Shown here: in pieces, positions 45,573-54,668 of the stretch | How positions within the stretch are numbered: the stretch's first letter is position 1 | How the letters are laid out: each line of letters starts with the position of its first letter | The notes under the pieces: generated by a model | Databases searched by the model: none | What the model was told of the DNA's origin: nothing | What the model saw: the letters and a program-made list of their open reading frames with translations, nothing else | Assembly: GCA_017847835.1 (NCBI GenBank) | Contig: JAGASH010000008.1 | Coordinates: 62,001-126,000 of the forward strand | DNA length: 64,000 nucleotides | Reading direction: 5' to 3' | From: Oscillospiraceae bacterium | GTDB taxonomy: Bacteria > Bacillota > Clostridia > Oscillospirales > Ruminococcaceae | Program-made: the position numbers and the translations under genes

Positions 45573-47446
45573 ATTATTTCAAGATAATCTGGGATAATTT
45601 CGCCGTTTTCAATCACAATATCCAAAACGAAATCCATAGCTTTGTTGTTTATCTCCTCGAAAACGGTTTCGGGAAGCAGTCCCATTTCGCGGCAAACCGC
45701 GTCTGCGCTCTTCCCTTCGCACATTTTCGCGAGAATTTCGCGCTCGTCCTTTGTCAAATTCCCGAAAAATCCGCGCCATTCCTCGGGCAAATCTTCGGGC
45801 AAATCCGCGTGATTTTGCTCGGTTTCGGGCAAGTCCTCGGAAAATCCCGAAAACTCGGAAATCTTCTCGTCAAATTCCTCGTCGGAAATCTGTTCGGAGA
45901 GCTGCTCCAGCAAAGCCTCGTCGGGCGCTTCCTCGACAATCAGCTTTTTCGCGGTTTCCTCGGATTTTTCGCGGATTTCCTGCAATTTCGAGATGTCGAT
46001 TGAGATGTCCTTTTTCGTATATTCAACGTAATCCTCGGACTTTTTCGGGGATTTTTTCTGCGGGAAAATTCCGTTTTTGCGGCAAAATTCATCGACAGTG
46101 TTTTGAATTGTCCGTGAAAACTCCTCGTCCTTGACGGCATTCAGAAGCTTTTCGCGGTTTTTCAAATCGTTTTCGAGCATATTTTCATTCGGCACGATTT
46201 TCCGCTTGAAGCCCGTGTTTACGCGAAGCCGCGCTTCAATGCTTTTCAGAACGTACCCGATAAACCCGCGCTGCGGGGTGAACGAAAAACACTCGCGGAC
46301 GGGCTCACCGCGCCGGATACAGTACCTTTCGGACGCGCTGATTTTGACAGCGTGAAAACCGTCCGTCCTGTCGAGATTTACAAGCGCACCGTCAAACGGC
46401 TTCCATGAATAGTCCTTTTTAAGCTGACCGCCCAGAAGCGCGTCCAAATCGACGTCCTTTTCCGTGAAAAACCTGTCGAGCGCTTTCAGTACAAGCTCTG
46501 CGGCACCGTTCAGAAGCGGCTTTGTTTCCTCGGAAAAGAAGCTGCTTTTCCGGATATCATAGGCGGAATTGTCCGCGAGAAAGTCCAGCTTGTCGTGAAA
46601 ATTCCTGCTGAAAAGCTCTTCGCAGGCTTGTTCTTCGGGAGATTTTTTCGGCGCTTTGAGGAAGTCGTTTATATCGGGAAAAGCTGCCGAGATATCGTTA
46701 AACGCGCTGAAATCCTTCAGCCAGCGCGGCATAAGCTCGTCAAGATATTTCGCAAAGGAACAGCCGTTCCACAAATCAAGCAGCTTTCCGAAAGCGTCCT
46801 CGGAGGACAGCGCGCCGATTTTGTTCAGCAGCTCAAACGTGTACAAAATAACGTAGGCTTTGTCGGTCTGACGGAAAACTCCGCGTCGCGCGTCGGTTCT
46901 CCAGGTGAAATAGGTTCGAAGCTGCGAGATTGACATTGCCGCGTACATCGGCGTCGGCATTCCGCAGAACGCGTTTCTTGTGAAATCATCGGTGACGTCC
47001 GCCATAAAGTCACCCTGCAAAACGAACGTAACCTCGGCGCACCGCTGAACAATATACCCGTTGTAGGTAAGCTCGCGCAGATTTCGCATTTCTGCGATTT
47101 TCTCGACAAGAAGTGTTTCGCGCTCCGTGAGATTATCGGGCAGACTTTCATGCGGATAGGCGATTTCGTCGGGAGTGAGCGTCGGCGGCTTCGGAGAAAC
47201 ACGCTTCTCGTAGTTTATCGGAGCGGGAATTTTCTCGGACTTCGATGTGTTTCCCGAGCTTACGGAAATCGATTTTGCCTCGCCCACAACCTCTTTAATC
47301 TTTCGTCTGATTTCCCGCTGAACTGTTTTTTCCGCCTCGTCGAGAACTGTTTTTGCGGTTCGTTTTGCCATTTTTTCGGCAAGCCTCTTGATTTCTTCGA
47401 GGCTCTTTCCGCTTGTTTCGATAAATTTTTTGAAGTAATCGGACAT
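45554..47446 (-). CDS. TerB-N/TerB-C-like protein
   Basis: About 630 residues from the ATG at 47446, preceded by GGGGG. An N-terminal Lys/Glu helix leads to a domain with MSISQLRTYFTWRTDARRG (about 165-183) followed by YVILYTFELLNKIG, the hallmark of TerB-N. A middle helical part and a Glu-rich C-terminal third with the TerB-C pattern (DLPEEWRGFFGNLT, ILAKMCEGKSADAVCREMG) complete it. TerB-family proteins occur in stress and tellurite-resistance loci, and TerB-N/C proteins in predicted defence islands. It follows an Abi-type gene after 14 bp in the same operon. Confidence 0.8.
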   Translation of the reverse strand: MSDYFKKFIETSGKSLEEIKRLAEKMAKRTAKTVLDEAEKTVQREIRRKIKEVVGEAKSISVSSGNTSKSEKIPAPINYEKRVSPKPPTLTPDEIAYPHESLPDNLTERETLLVEKIAEMRNLRELTYNGYIVQRCAEVTFVLQGDFMADVTDDFTRNAFCGMPTPMYAAMSISQLRTYFTWRTDARRGVFRQTDKAYVILYTFELLNKIGALSSEDAFGKLLDLWNGCSFAKYLDELMPRWLKDFSAFNDISAAFPDINDFLKAPKKSPEEQACEELFSRNFHDKLDFLADNSAYDIRKSSFFSEETKPLLNGAAELVLKALDRFFTEKDVDLDALLGGQLKKDYSWKPFDGALVNLDRTDGFHAVKISASERYCIRRGEPVRECFSFTPQRGFIGYVLKSIEARLRVNTGFKRKIVPNENMLENDLKNREKLLNAVKDEEFSRTIQNTVDEFCRKNGIFPQKKSPKKSEDYVEYTKKDISIDISKLQEIREKSEETAKKLIVEEAPDEALLEQLSEQISDEEFDEKISEFSGFSEDLPETEQNHADLPEDLPEEWRGFFGNLTKDEREILAKMCEGKSADAVCREMGLLPETVFEEINNKAMDFVLDIVIENGEIIPDYLEIIKKAAR

Positions 47447-47460
47447 AAAAAGCCCCCGTT

Positions 47461-48339
47461 TCAGCAATCCGTGAACGTAATCAGCTTTTCCCAGCCCTCG
47501 GGAAATCCCAAATCAGACAGCCTTATATCATTTTCGTTTTTCTTCAGCATTCTTGAAATCGGCTTTACAACGCGCTCGTTCCAGTTTTCGTGACCGTGAA
47601 AAAGCTGTTTCAGCACGATAATATACCCGAAAACGTTTGCTTCAAGCGTGTCGGGAAAATCTGCGGGAGTTTTCGGCTCAACGGGAAATGTTGTCCCGTA
47701 AAGACGGCAGTAATGCGCGCAGGCATTTCGCAGCTCGTTCAGGCAGAAAATCCAGTTGTCAAGTTCGCTTGACGAGCAGTTGTAATACTCGTCGGCAAGC
47801 TCTTTTTTATCGGGATTTTTCATATCTTTGTAGAAAAACGCGAGCGACCCGAACGAAAACAGCTCCATCATAACCCAAAGCGGGAATTTTCCGCCGTATT
47901 TCGAATTGTAGTGTTTAACGAACTGTCTGTCCTCATTTGCTTCGACAAGGTGATTTATTCTCCCTAAAAAGCTCGCGTGATTGTGGGAGAGGTTGAAACA
48001 GGACGGATTGAGGTATCCGAGCGCTCCGTATTTCAGCGCGTGATAGTTCGAGATAGCGGCACGAAGCGCTATTTCAACCTCTTCCAGCGCCGCCAGAAGC
48101 ACGCTTCTCAGCTTTCTGTCCATTTCATAGACGCGCATTATTTTCTCGAACGTTGTTCCGTCCTCGTATTTATGCTTGCTCACGGAAAACGGCTCGAAAT
48201 AGTTCGACAGACGGTAGTAGTTGATGTATTTCAGCGTGTCGCGCGCTTTTTTCTCGTCCCCGATAATACAGCCGCGCTGCTTCAATATCTTGATTTGCTC
48301 GTTTATCGTCGCGGGTGCTTTCTCGCGCATTTCCACCAT
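47461..48339 (-). CDS. Abi-family (AbiD/F-like) abortive-infection protein
   Basis: About 290 residues. The Abi_2 (PF07751) pattern is clear: TINEQIKILKQRG, TLKYINYYRLSNYFEPF (about 37-53), YEMDRKLRSVLLAALEEVEIALRA (about 68-91) and the C-terminal LNELRNACAHYCRLY, a R...H motif like HEPN RNases. Proteins of this family block phage growth in lactococci, and the HEPN-like RxxxxH suggests an RNase. The frame stays open upstream through a dispersed repeat, so the start is uncertain; ATG 48339 or 48330 are the best candidates. Confidence 0.87.
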   Translation of the reverse strand: MVEMREKAPATINEQIKILKQRGCIIGDEKKARDTLKYINYYRLSNYFEPFSVSKHKYEDGTTFEKIMRVYEMDRKLRSVLLAALEEVEIALRAAISNYHALKYGALGYLNPSCFNLSHNHASFLGRINHLVEANEDRQFVKHYNSKYGGKFPLWVMMELFSFGSLAFFYKDMKNPDKKELADEYYNCSSSELDNWIFCLNELRNACAHYCRLYGTTFPVEPKTPADFPDTLEANVFGYIIVLKQLFHGHENWNERVVKPISRMLKKNENDIRLSDLGFPEGWEKLITFTDC

Positions 48340-48384
48340 CTCCGTTCTGACTTTCTTCTCAATCGGGCTGAGGGTTTGTTCTCC

Positions 48385-48442
48385 TTCGGGCTTCCTGCGA
48401 AAATCCCGCTCGCTGCTCGGGCGGAACGCCCGTTTTTCGCAT
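48385..48442. repeat. Dispersed repeat, copy next to gpsA
   Basis: Contains GGGCGGAACGCCC (48,419-48,431) and about 33 bp that recur, inverted and with one mismatch, at 52,500-52,533. Weaker similarity continues leftwards (CGGGCTTCCTGCG against CCGGCTTCCTGCG). Confidence 0.7.
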
Positions 48443-48487
48443 AGCGGGATAGGACGACAAACCTTCCTGACCGTCGCACAAGGTCGG

Positions 48488-49489
48488 TTAATCCGTCCAG
48501 TAGGTTTCGCGCTCGCTCTTGACAGCTCGGCTCATAAGCGCGCCGATTGAGTTTGTGGGAACAGCGCCCTCAAAGCAGATTTTCACGATTTGCTCGATAA
48601 TCGGGACCTCGATATTGTGCTGATTTGCAAGACGAAGCGCGGTTCTGCTGTTGATATAGCCCTCAACCGTGCCGATTTGCGCGACAGCCTCGGCAGCGGG
48701 TGTTCCCTTGCCGATAAGATAACCCGCGCGATAGTTTCGCGAGTGTTGAGAGGTGCAGGTGACGATAAGGTCGCCGAAGCCTGCCATTCCCGTGAAAGTT
48801 TTCCAGTTTGCTCCGAGAGCAACTGCAAGACGTGTGATTTCGGTCATTCCTCTTGTGATAAGAGCCGCGATAGTATTGTCGCCAAGCCCCATTCCGCGGG
48901 CAATTCCGCAGCCGAGCGCGATAGGATTTTTCAGAACGCCGCCCAATTCGCAGCCCACGATATCGTCGTTTATATAGATACGATAGCGTTCGTTTGAGAG
49001 GGTGTGCTGAATGAACGAGGCAACGTCAGGGTCATAAGCTGCGCAAACCTCTGTCGTGGGAACGAGCCGCGCGATTTCCTCAGCGTGGCAGGGACCCGTG
49101 ATTACGCCGATTTTGCTGTGCGGGAGCTCCTGTCGGATAACCTCGGAAAGACGGAAGCCCGTCGCTTCTTCAAGACCTTTACTTGCGTTGATTATGATAG
49201 ATTTCGGGTTGATAAACGGCTTCACCGCTTGAACAGCGTCGCGGTAAAACGCGGACGGAATGCAGATTACGACAATATCCGCGTCAGCGACGCACTCGGG
49301 ATTTGTCGTTACTTTAAGCGCGTCGGGGAGCTTTACTCCGGGGAGCAGCTTTTTGTGCTCGCGCTCCTTGCGAAGCTGTTCAGCCTCCTGCTCGAATTTT
49401 GTCCAAGTCGTGACGTCGTGACCGTAGGTTGTGTAAAGAACACCGAGAGCCGTGCCGTAGCCACAGCCCAAAATCGTTATTTTCGCCAT
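48488..49489 (-). CDS. gpsA: Glycerol-3-phosphate dehydrogenase [NAD(P)+]
   Basis: 333 residues. The NAD-binding motif is LGCGYGTALG (usually GxGxWGTALA; the Trp is missing). INASKGLE, TGPCHAEEIA and the catalytic KNPIALGCGIARGMG complete the family pattern. It makes sn-glycerol-3-phosphate for phospholipids, the substrate of PlsY encoded upstream. Confidence 0.95.
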   Translation of the reverse strand: MAKITILGCGYGTALGVLYTTYGHDVTTWTKFEQEAEQLRKEREHKKLLPGVKLPDALKVTTNPECVADADIVVICIPSAFYRDAVQAVKPFINPKSIIINASKGLEEATGFRLSEVIRQELPHSKIGVITGPCHAEEIARLVPTTEVCAAYDPDVASFIQHTLSNERYRIYINDDIVGCELGGVLKNPIALGCGIARGMGLGDNTIAALITRGMTEITRLAVALGANWKTFTGMAGFGDLIVTCTSQHSRNYRAGYLIGKGTPAAEAVAQIGTVEGYINSRTALRLANQHNIEVPIIEQIVKICFEGAVPTNSIGALMSRAVKSERETYWTD

Positions 49490-49505
49490 AATTTCCTCCG
49501 TGCTT

Positions 49506-50573
49506 TCACTTTATAATATCCGTTTTCTTTGAGATTTTTATGCTTTTAAGTCCGCTTTTCATCACAATTCTCCGCAAAATCGGAGAATACATAAACGGGC
49601 ATTTCATCAGTTTGCTCAGAATTTTCACCCGATAACCGGTCAGCTTCTTCGAGTAGCGCTTGTTCTCGTTTTTCCCGCCGTTAAGCGCTTCGGCAAGGTA
49701 TTTCGCACTGTTCACGGCAAAGCTTATTCCTTCAAGAGAGCTCGGGCTGATAAGACCTGCCGCTTCTCCGATTAGAAACGCGCCGTTTTTTCCTGCGCAG
49801 ATGTCAAAAGGAGATTTCGGTCGCAGAACAACGCAGGCTTCTGTTTTTATCGGCTCTCCGAAACAAATTCCGTAATCCCGAAGCCGTTTTTTCTGCTTTT
49901 CAAACGCTTCACGGCAGCCCTTTGCGGGAAACGCTCCGCCGTAAATCAGGAAGTTGTCCTTTGAAATTGTCCAGGAGCAGCAGTCGCTGGTTTCGGGGTC
50001 GAAAATGCAGCTGTAAAACGGCTTCGCGTTGTTTTCGGGAAACCATTGCTGAATAGCGGTATAGCTGCGGATTTTCTTTTTCGAATAAAGAAACCGCCTT
50101 ACAATCGAGTTTGCTCCGTCTGCGCCGACTATTTTTTCAGCCGTGAAAACGCGCTGCTCGCTGCCCGATTTGCACAAAAGCGAAAAATCGCCGTCTGCGG
50201 TTATTCCAAGGCATTTCCCGTTTAATTGAACAACATTCTGCGGGACAAGACTTTTCAGCCACAAATCAAATTTGTGTCGGTCAAGATTTATGTAAAACCG
50301 CTGATAGTGCCGTTCAAGACGTTTTCCGAGGTCGATTGTGCGGACGGAAAAAATCTGCGGGTCAACGAGAATATCCTTCGGCAATGTGAGGTCAAACTCC
50401 GCAAACGCTTTCTGCGCGTCGGGTGAAAGAAGCCCGCCGCAGGGCTTGTGAAAACTCTCGGGAGCGTCGCTTTTGCCGTCAATCAGAAGCACGCGAAAAC
50501 GCTTGTCGAGAAGCCGCGCGAGAGTTGCTCCCGCGGGACCGCCTCCGATTATCGCAATATCAAAATCCGCCAT
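49506..50573 (-). CDS. FAD-dependent oxidoreductase, geranylgeranyl-reductase-like
   Basis: 355 residues from the ATG at 50573 (GAGGG upstream). The N-terminal FAD motif IIGGGPAGATLARLL is at residues 6-20, the middle GADGANSIVRR at about 175, and GEAAGLISPSSLEGISFAVNSAK near 290. This is the geranylgeranyl-reductase/FixC group. It sits between plsY and gpsA, suggesting a lipid-related role, but bacterial members act on diverse substrates. Confidence 0.85.
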   Translation of the reverse strand: MADFDIAIIGGGPAGATLARLLDKRFRVLLIDGKSDAPESFHKPCGGLLSPDAQKAFAEFDLTLPKDILVDPQIFSVRTIDLGKRLERHYQRFYINLDRHKFDLWLKSLVPQNVVQLNGKCLGITADGDFSLLCKSGSEQRVFTAEKIVGADGANSIVRRFLYSKKKIRSYTAIQQWFPENNAKPFYSCIFDPETSDCCSWTISKDNFLIYGGAFPAKGCREAFEKQKKRLRDYGICFGEPIKTEACVVLRPKSPFDICAGKNGAFLIGEAAGLISPSSLEGISFAVNSAKYLAEALNGGKNENKRYSKKLTGYRVKILSKLMKCPFMYSPILRRIVMKSGLKSIKISKKTDIIK

Positions 50574-50607
50574 ATTTCCCTCGCTGAAAGTTGATGTCTG
50601 GTTAAGG

Positions 50608-51270
50608 TTATTTCGCCTTTTCGCCGAGCTTTTTCTCGCAGTGGTTGACAAGACGCTTGATGTTCTCGCGATGTCTGAAGATTATAAGACCGCCGCAGAA
50701 AACGCACAAAACCGTGTTCACGATAAACGCGGCGTCGTGGTCGATGAAGAAATCAAAGCAGAACATAACCGCGAAAAAAAGCGCCGAGCAAATGCAGCTT
50801 CCGAGCGAAACGTAGCGGGTTATACCAACAACGATTGCGAATACTCCGATTAAGATAAGACCTATTCTCCAATCGAGGACAAAAATCGCGGAAATTGCCG
50901 CAAGCACGCCTTTTCCGCCGCGAAATCCGTAGTACACGGGGAAGCAGTGACCGACAATCGCCATAAACACCGCGAACACCTCAACCCAGCTCATTCCGAG
51001 GGCGGGATTTGTCGTGTCAACGCCGCCTATGTAGAAAAACGCAAGCCGAACAAGCAAAACACCGATTGCCGCTTTTGACGCGTCACCGAGAAGCACGACA
51101 AGCGCGGCTTTCTTACCCACGGAGCGAAGCGTGTTTGTAAGACCTGCGTTGTGGCTGCCCATTGTGCGGATATCCTTGCCTGTTGCAATTTTCGTGACAA
51201 TAATCGACGTGTTTATGCCGCCCATAAGATACGGCACCAAAATCATAATCGCATAGCAAATCCAAATCAT
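50608..51270 (-). CDS. plsY: Glycerol-3-phosphate acyltransferase PlsY
   Basis: 220 residues, about five to six membrane helices. The three PlsY motifs are visible: GSHNAGLTNTLR (motif 1), GHCFPVYYGFRGGKGV (motif 2) and a late loop before the last helix. It transfers acyl from acyl-phosphate to glycerol-3-phosphate. The start overlaps the upstream stop (ATGA). Confidence 0.95.
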   Translation of the reverse strand: MIWICYAIMILVPYLMGGINTSIIVTKIATGKDIRTMGSHNAGLTNTLRSVGKKAALVVLLGDASKAAIGVLLVRLAFFYIGGVDTTNPALGMSWVEVFAVFMAIVGHCFPVYYGFRGGKGVLAAISAIFVLDWRIGLILIGVFAIVVGITRYVSLGSCICSALFFAVMFCFDFFIDHDAAFIVNTVLCVFCGGLIIFRHRENIKRLVNHCEKKLGEKAK

Positions 51271-51821
51271 TTTGTTTCTTCCTTTTCTTCCGGTTTTTCG
51301 GTTCTTTCGACAACTTTTCCGTTTATTATCACGGCGATTTCGGGATTTTTGCTTTTGAGCGCTGCCGCTAACATCGCGGAGTTTTCCTCAACGTCAACGG
51401 GCAGCTTTGCTGTTTTGCCGTTTTCGAGCTTTAAAATCAGTTTGTTTCCCTTTGGTTCAAGGCTTTTTATATCCGAGAATTTAACAAATAGTATTCTGCG
51501 GTTTGAAAAATACAAAACGTAATGCTCAAAAAACCGCCGTTTTCCGATTTTCGTAGATTTTTCGCCGAGAAATTCATTCCTGTCGTTTTCGGGCAGAGCG
51601 CTGAGTTTTCGCTTAAAGCAAGCGGGCGCGGTCAGCGTCAGGACCGTGAGCACAAGCGCATATAAAACTGCGGCGGAGCTTACGATTATTGCGGTTGTTC
51701 TGAGGGTTTGACTATCTCTTGATGTCAGAAAAAGCCCGCCCGTGACAATTGCCGCCCACACCCACTCGAGAATTGTTGACGTTCGGTACAGCTTGAAAAA
51801 TTCCCGTGAAATCTCACTCAT
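51267..51821 (-). CDS. Small membrane protein with two helices and cytosolic domain (a)
   Basis: 184 residues from the ATG at 51821. Two hydrophobic segments (about 19-35 and 43-65) precede a beta-rich soluble domain. That domain has the pattern FFEHYVLYFSNRRILFVKFSDIKSLEPKG (read in parts), a PH/YcxB-like arrangement, and the tail is Lys/Glu-rich. It overlaps the paralogous gene upstream by 8 bp and plsY by 4 bp. Function unknown. Confidence 0.75.
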   Translation of the reverse strand: MSEISREFFKLYRTSTILEWVWAAIVTGGLFLTSRDSQTLRTTAIIVSSAAVLYALVLTVLTLTAPACFKRKLSALPENDRNEFLGEKSTKIGKRRFFEHYVLYFSNRRILFVKFSDIKSLEPKGNKLILKLENGKTAKLPVDVEENSAMLAAALKSKNPEIAVIINGKVVERTEKPEEKEETK

Positions 51822-52359
51822 CTTTAGTTCTTTCCTTATTTGTCCTGTCAATCAGCGCGTTCATCAGCGCTTCCTTGTCCTCGTTTTTGCGCGTCCGCAA
51901 AAGCACGGAACGGCTCACGCTTTCAAGCCACAAGCCTTTCGGGAAAACCGAAATTCTGTCGATAATCGAATATCGCAAAATTCCACCGCCGAAGCAAAAA
52001 TACAGCATAAACTTCGACAGGAAAAACCGCCCGTTTTCGGTCATTTCCGCGGCAGCGTAGTCCTCTAAAAGCTGTTCTCTTTCGGCTGTCGGGAGGTTTT
52101 CTAGGTGACCTTTGAGCCTGTTCGGGTCAACGAAAAACTGCGTGGCAATCCTGTACACAAACAAAAATCCGCACACAATCAACACCGCGATAAACAGCCA
52201 CTGCAAGCTTAACAGCGTTTTCACGGTTTCAACCGAAGCGGTCGTTGATAACCCGAACCATATTCCAATATCCGCGCCTATTGCCGCAATCAGCAGCACA
52301 AGCGTCAAAGCGTTCGTTTTCGCCTTGTACACGCGGAAATCTCTCAGTAATTTTTTCAA
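51814..52359 (-). CDS. Small membrane protein with two helices and cytosolic domain (b)
   Basis: 181 residues. Two helices (about 18-36 and 50-70) are followed by a soluble domain with LENLPTAEREQLLEDYA, FFLSKFMLYFCFGGG and IIDRISVFPKG. The layout matches gene (a) just downstream, so the two are probably old paralogs. Function unknown. Confidence 0.75.
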   Translation of the reverse strand: MKKLLRDFRVYKAKTNALTLVLLIAAIGADIGIWFGLSTTASVETVKTLLSLQWLFIAVLIVCGFLFVYRIATQFFVDPNRLKGHLENLPTAEREQLLEDYAAAEMTENGRFFLSKFMLYFCFGGGILRYSIIDRISVFPKGLWLESVSRSVLLRTRKNEDKEALMNALIDRTNKERTKDE

Positions 52360-52437
52360 CTTTTTCTCCTTGCTAAATTCCTTCTCTTTCGACAGTCTTA
52401 GTTCCTGCCTCTATCCGAGTACGCGCAGACTCCCGGT

Positions 52438-52560
52438 GGGCGGAACGCCCCCCGCGCTTCGCGCGGGCAACAGCGCGCAAGCGCTGTTGGTTTTTCGCGA
52501 AGCGAAAAACGGGTGTTCCGCCCGAGCAGCGAGCTTGGATTACGCAGGAAGCCGGAAGCC
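52438..52560. repeat. Dispersed repeat with three hairpins inside a long stem
   Basis: GGGCGGAACGCCC at 52438-52450 pairs with GGGTGTTCCGCCC at 52511-52523. Between them lie hairpins CCGCGCTTCGCGCGG, CAGCGCGCAAGCGCTG and TTTTTCGCGAAGCGAAAAA, giving a cloverleaf-like fold. The right half (52,500-52,533) is the inverted match of 48,407-48,440. Confidence 0.75.
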
Positions 52561-52579
52561 GCAGGGACCTTTTGCCGGA

Positions 52580-53896
52580 TTATTCTCCGCGTTCGCGGAT
52601 AGAGATTTTGATAGGTGTTTTGTCAAGTCCGAAGGTTTCTCGGATTTGGTTTTCGAGGTAGCGCTGGTAGCTGTAATGAAAAAGCTCCTTGCTGTTGCAG
52701 AAGATGACAAAGGTTGGCGGCGCAGTCGAAGCCTGCGTCATATAGTAGACCTTGAGGCGCTTGCCCTTGTCGGAGGGCGGCTGTACGCGCGAGGTTGCGT
52801 AGGAGAGCATATCATTGAGGACGCCGGTGGAAATACGGCGGTTGTGCTGCTCGTGGACGATTTTTATAAGGTCGAAGAGCTTGTCAATGCGCGCGCCTGT
52901 TTTCGCCGAGATAAAGACAAACGGAGCGTAGCTCATAAACGAGAAGTCGTTTTCGAGCTTTTTCGTGAATTCCTGCATAGTTTTGTCGGTTTTCTCGGTG
53001 ACAGCGTCCCACTTGTTCACCGCGATAACACACGCTTTTCCCTTGTCGTGTGCGTAGCCCGCAACCTTGCTGTCCTGCTCCGTGAAGCCGACTGTCGCGT
53101 CAATCATAACAACGCAGACGTCTGCCCTGTCAACCGCCATAAGCGCGCGCAGAACGCTGAAATGCTCGATATTTTCGGTAACTTTCGCTTTACGGCGCAT
53201 TCCCGCGGTATCGATGAAAATATACCTGTCGTCACCGCGGACAACCTCGCTGTCGATTGCGTCGCGCGTTGTTCCCGCGATATCGGAAACAATCGAGCGC
53301 TCCTCGCCCGTGAGATAATTCACAAGAGAGGATTTGCCGACATTCGGCTTTCCGATAACGGCAACCTTTATCGCGTTTTCGTCGTATTCCTCGGGCTCGT
53401 CGGGCGGCAAATTCCTGAAAACCGCTTCAAGCAGGTCACCCGTGCCGTGACCGTGAACCGCAGAAACGGAAATCGGGTCACCCAGACCGAGATTGTAAAA
53501 CTCGTAAAATTCGGGCGGAGGCGCGCCGATATTGTCGTCCTTGTTTACTGCAAGTACAACAGGCTTTCCGCTTTTCATCAGCATATTCGCAACGTCCGTG
53601 TCATTCGCGGTAACACCCGTTGTCATATCGGTTACGAAGATGATACAGTCCGCCGACTCAATCGCAAGCATAGCCTGCTCACGCATTTGCGCTAAGATTG
53701 TGTCATCGGTTCTCGGCTCGATACCGCCGGTGTCGATAAGGGTAAACTCGCGGTTGAGCCACTCGCACTTGCCGTAAATTCTGTCGCGGGTAACTCCCGG
53801 CGTGTCGTCAACAATCGACAGGCGCTTTCCGACAAGCTTATTAAAAAGCGTGGACTTGCCTACATTCGGCCGTCCGACAATTGCCACTAAACTCAT
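52580..53896 (-). CDS. der: Ribosome-associated GTPase Der (EngA)
   Basis: 438 residues with two tandem GTPase domains ([14 protein letters not shown] at about 8-21 and GKPNVGKSSLVNYL at about 181-194) and a C-terminal KH-like domain. It acts in 50S subunit assembly. der-plsY-gpsA order is usual in Firmicutes; here two small membrane genes and an FAD reductase are inserted. Confidence 0.97.
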   Translation of the reverse strand: MSLVAIVGRPNVGKSTLFNKLVGKRLSIVDDTPGVTRDRIYGKCEWLNREFTLIDTGGIEPRTDDTILAQMREQAMLAIESADCIIFVTDMTTGVTANDTDVANMLMKSGKPVVLAVNKDDNIGAPPPEFYEFYNLGLGDPISVSAVHGHGTGDLLEAVFRNLPPDEPEEYDENAIKVAVIGKPNVGKSSLVNYLTGEERSIVSDIAGTTRDAIDSEVVRGDDRYIFIDTAGMRRKAKVTENIEHFSVLRALMAVDRADVCVVMIDATVGFTEQDSKVAGYAHDKGKACVIAVNKWDAVTEKTDKTMQEFTKKLENDFSFMSYAPFVFISAKTGARIDKLFDLIKIVHEQHNRRISTGVLNDMLSYATSRVQPPSDKGKRLKVYYMTQASTAPPTFVIFCNSKELFHYSYQRYLENQIRETFGLDKTPIKISIRERGE

Positions 53897-53973
53897 ATTT
53901 TCACCTCAAAACATATTTCTCTATTATAATAGTATATCATATTATTCTCATTTTTTCAAGAGGTAACAGCCTA

Positions 53974-54615
53974 TTATTCCGCGAAACAGCCCTTTTCTTT
54001 CGCCTCACGAAGCATTTCCTCGATATATTCCCAGAGCTTGTCCGAGCCGTTTTTGATGAGCGCGTTTCGAGAGTGAACCTGTTCAAAGGAAACGCCGTGT
54101 TCGCGCCAGCTTATTCCGTCCTTGCTGTAATTAAGCAGCATCGGCTGCATTCTGTCGAGCGCTGCCGCAAAACGTGCTTCTGCGGTATCGACGCGCTCAA
54201 ATTCCTCCCACAGCGCACGGTACTCGTCGCGCTGGTCGTCGGGGAGCAGCCCGAAAAGCCTGTCCGCAGCCTTTTCCTCGCGTTCACGCTTGGACTTGTA
54301 CCCCTCTGTATCATAGCAGTAGGTGTCGCCCGCGTCAATCTCCACAACATCGTGTATCAGCACCATTTTCATCACCTTCAGCACGTCCACGGAAACATTT
54401 GCGTGTTCGGCAAGCGTCATCGCGAAAAGTGCGAGATGAAACGAGTGCTCCGCGTCATTTTCGCGCCGCTTGTAGAGAGCTTTCTCACCCTCAAACTCGC
54501 GCATTGAGTCACCGCGTGCCTCATCGTGAATGATATACGACTGCCTGTAAAGGCTCTTCATCTTGTCGATTTCCAGCAGAAATTCAAGCTGTTTTTTCAG
54601 TCTTTCGTCAATCAT
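53974..54615 (-). CDS. HD-domain phosphohydrolase (YfbR-like)
   Basis: 213 residues from the ATG at 54615, preceded by AGGAG. HD motif residues are visible: H in DAEHSFHLALF, HD in VLIHDVVEIDAGD, and a C-terminal acidic helix. This HD_3 type includes 5'-deoxynucleotidase YfbR, which dephosphorylates dNMPs. Exact substrate not known. Confidence 0.87.
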   Translation of the reverse strand: MIDERLKKQLEFLLEIDKMKSLYRQSYIIHDEARGDSMREFEGEKALYKRRENDAEHSFHLALFAMTLAEHANVSVDVLKVMKMVLIHDVVEIDAGDTYCYDTEGYKSKREREEKAADRLFGLLPDDQRDEYRALWEEFERVDTAEARFAAALDRMQPMLLNYSKDGISWREHGVSFEQVHSRNALIKNGSDKLWEYIEEMLREAKEKGCFAE

Positions 54616-54631
54616 ACAAGTTCTCCTGTTC

Positions 54632-54660
54632 AAAAAAGCCGCCCGAAACCGAGCGGCTTT
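54632..54660 (-). terminator. Terminator after jag
   Basis: On the minus strand GCCGCTCGG and CGGGCGGC form a hairpin followed by TTTTTT, between jag and the HD-domain gene. Confidence 0.8.
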
Positions 54661-54668
54661 CCATTAAA

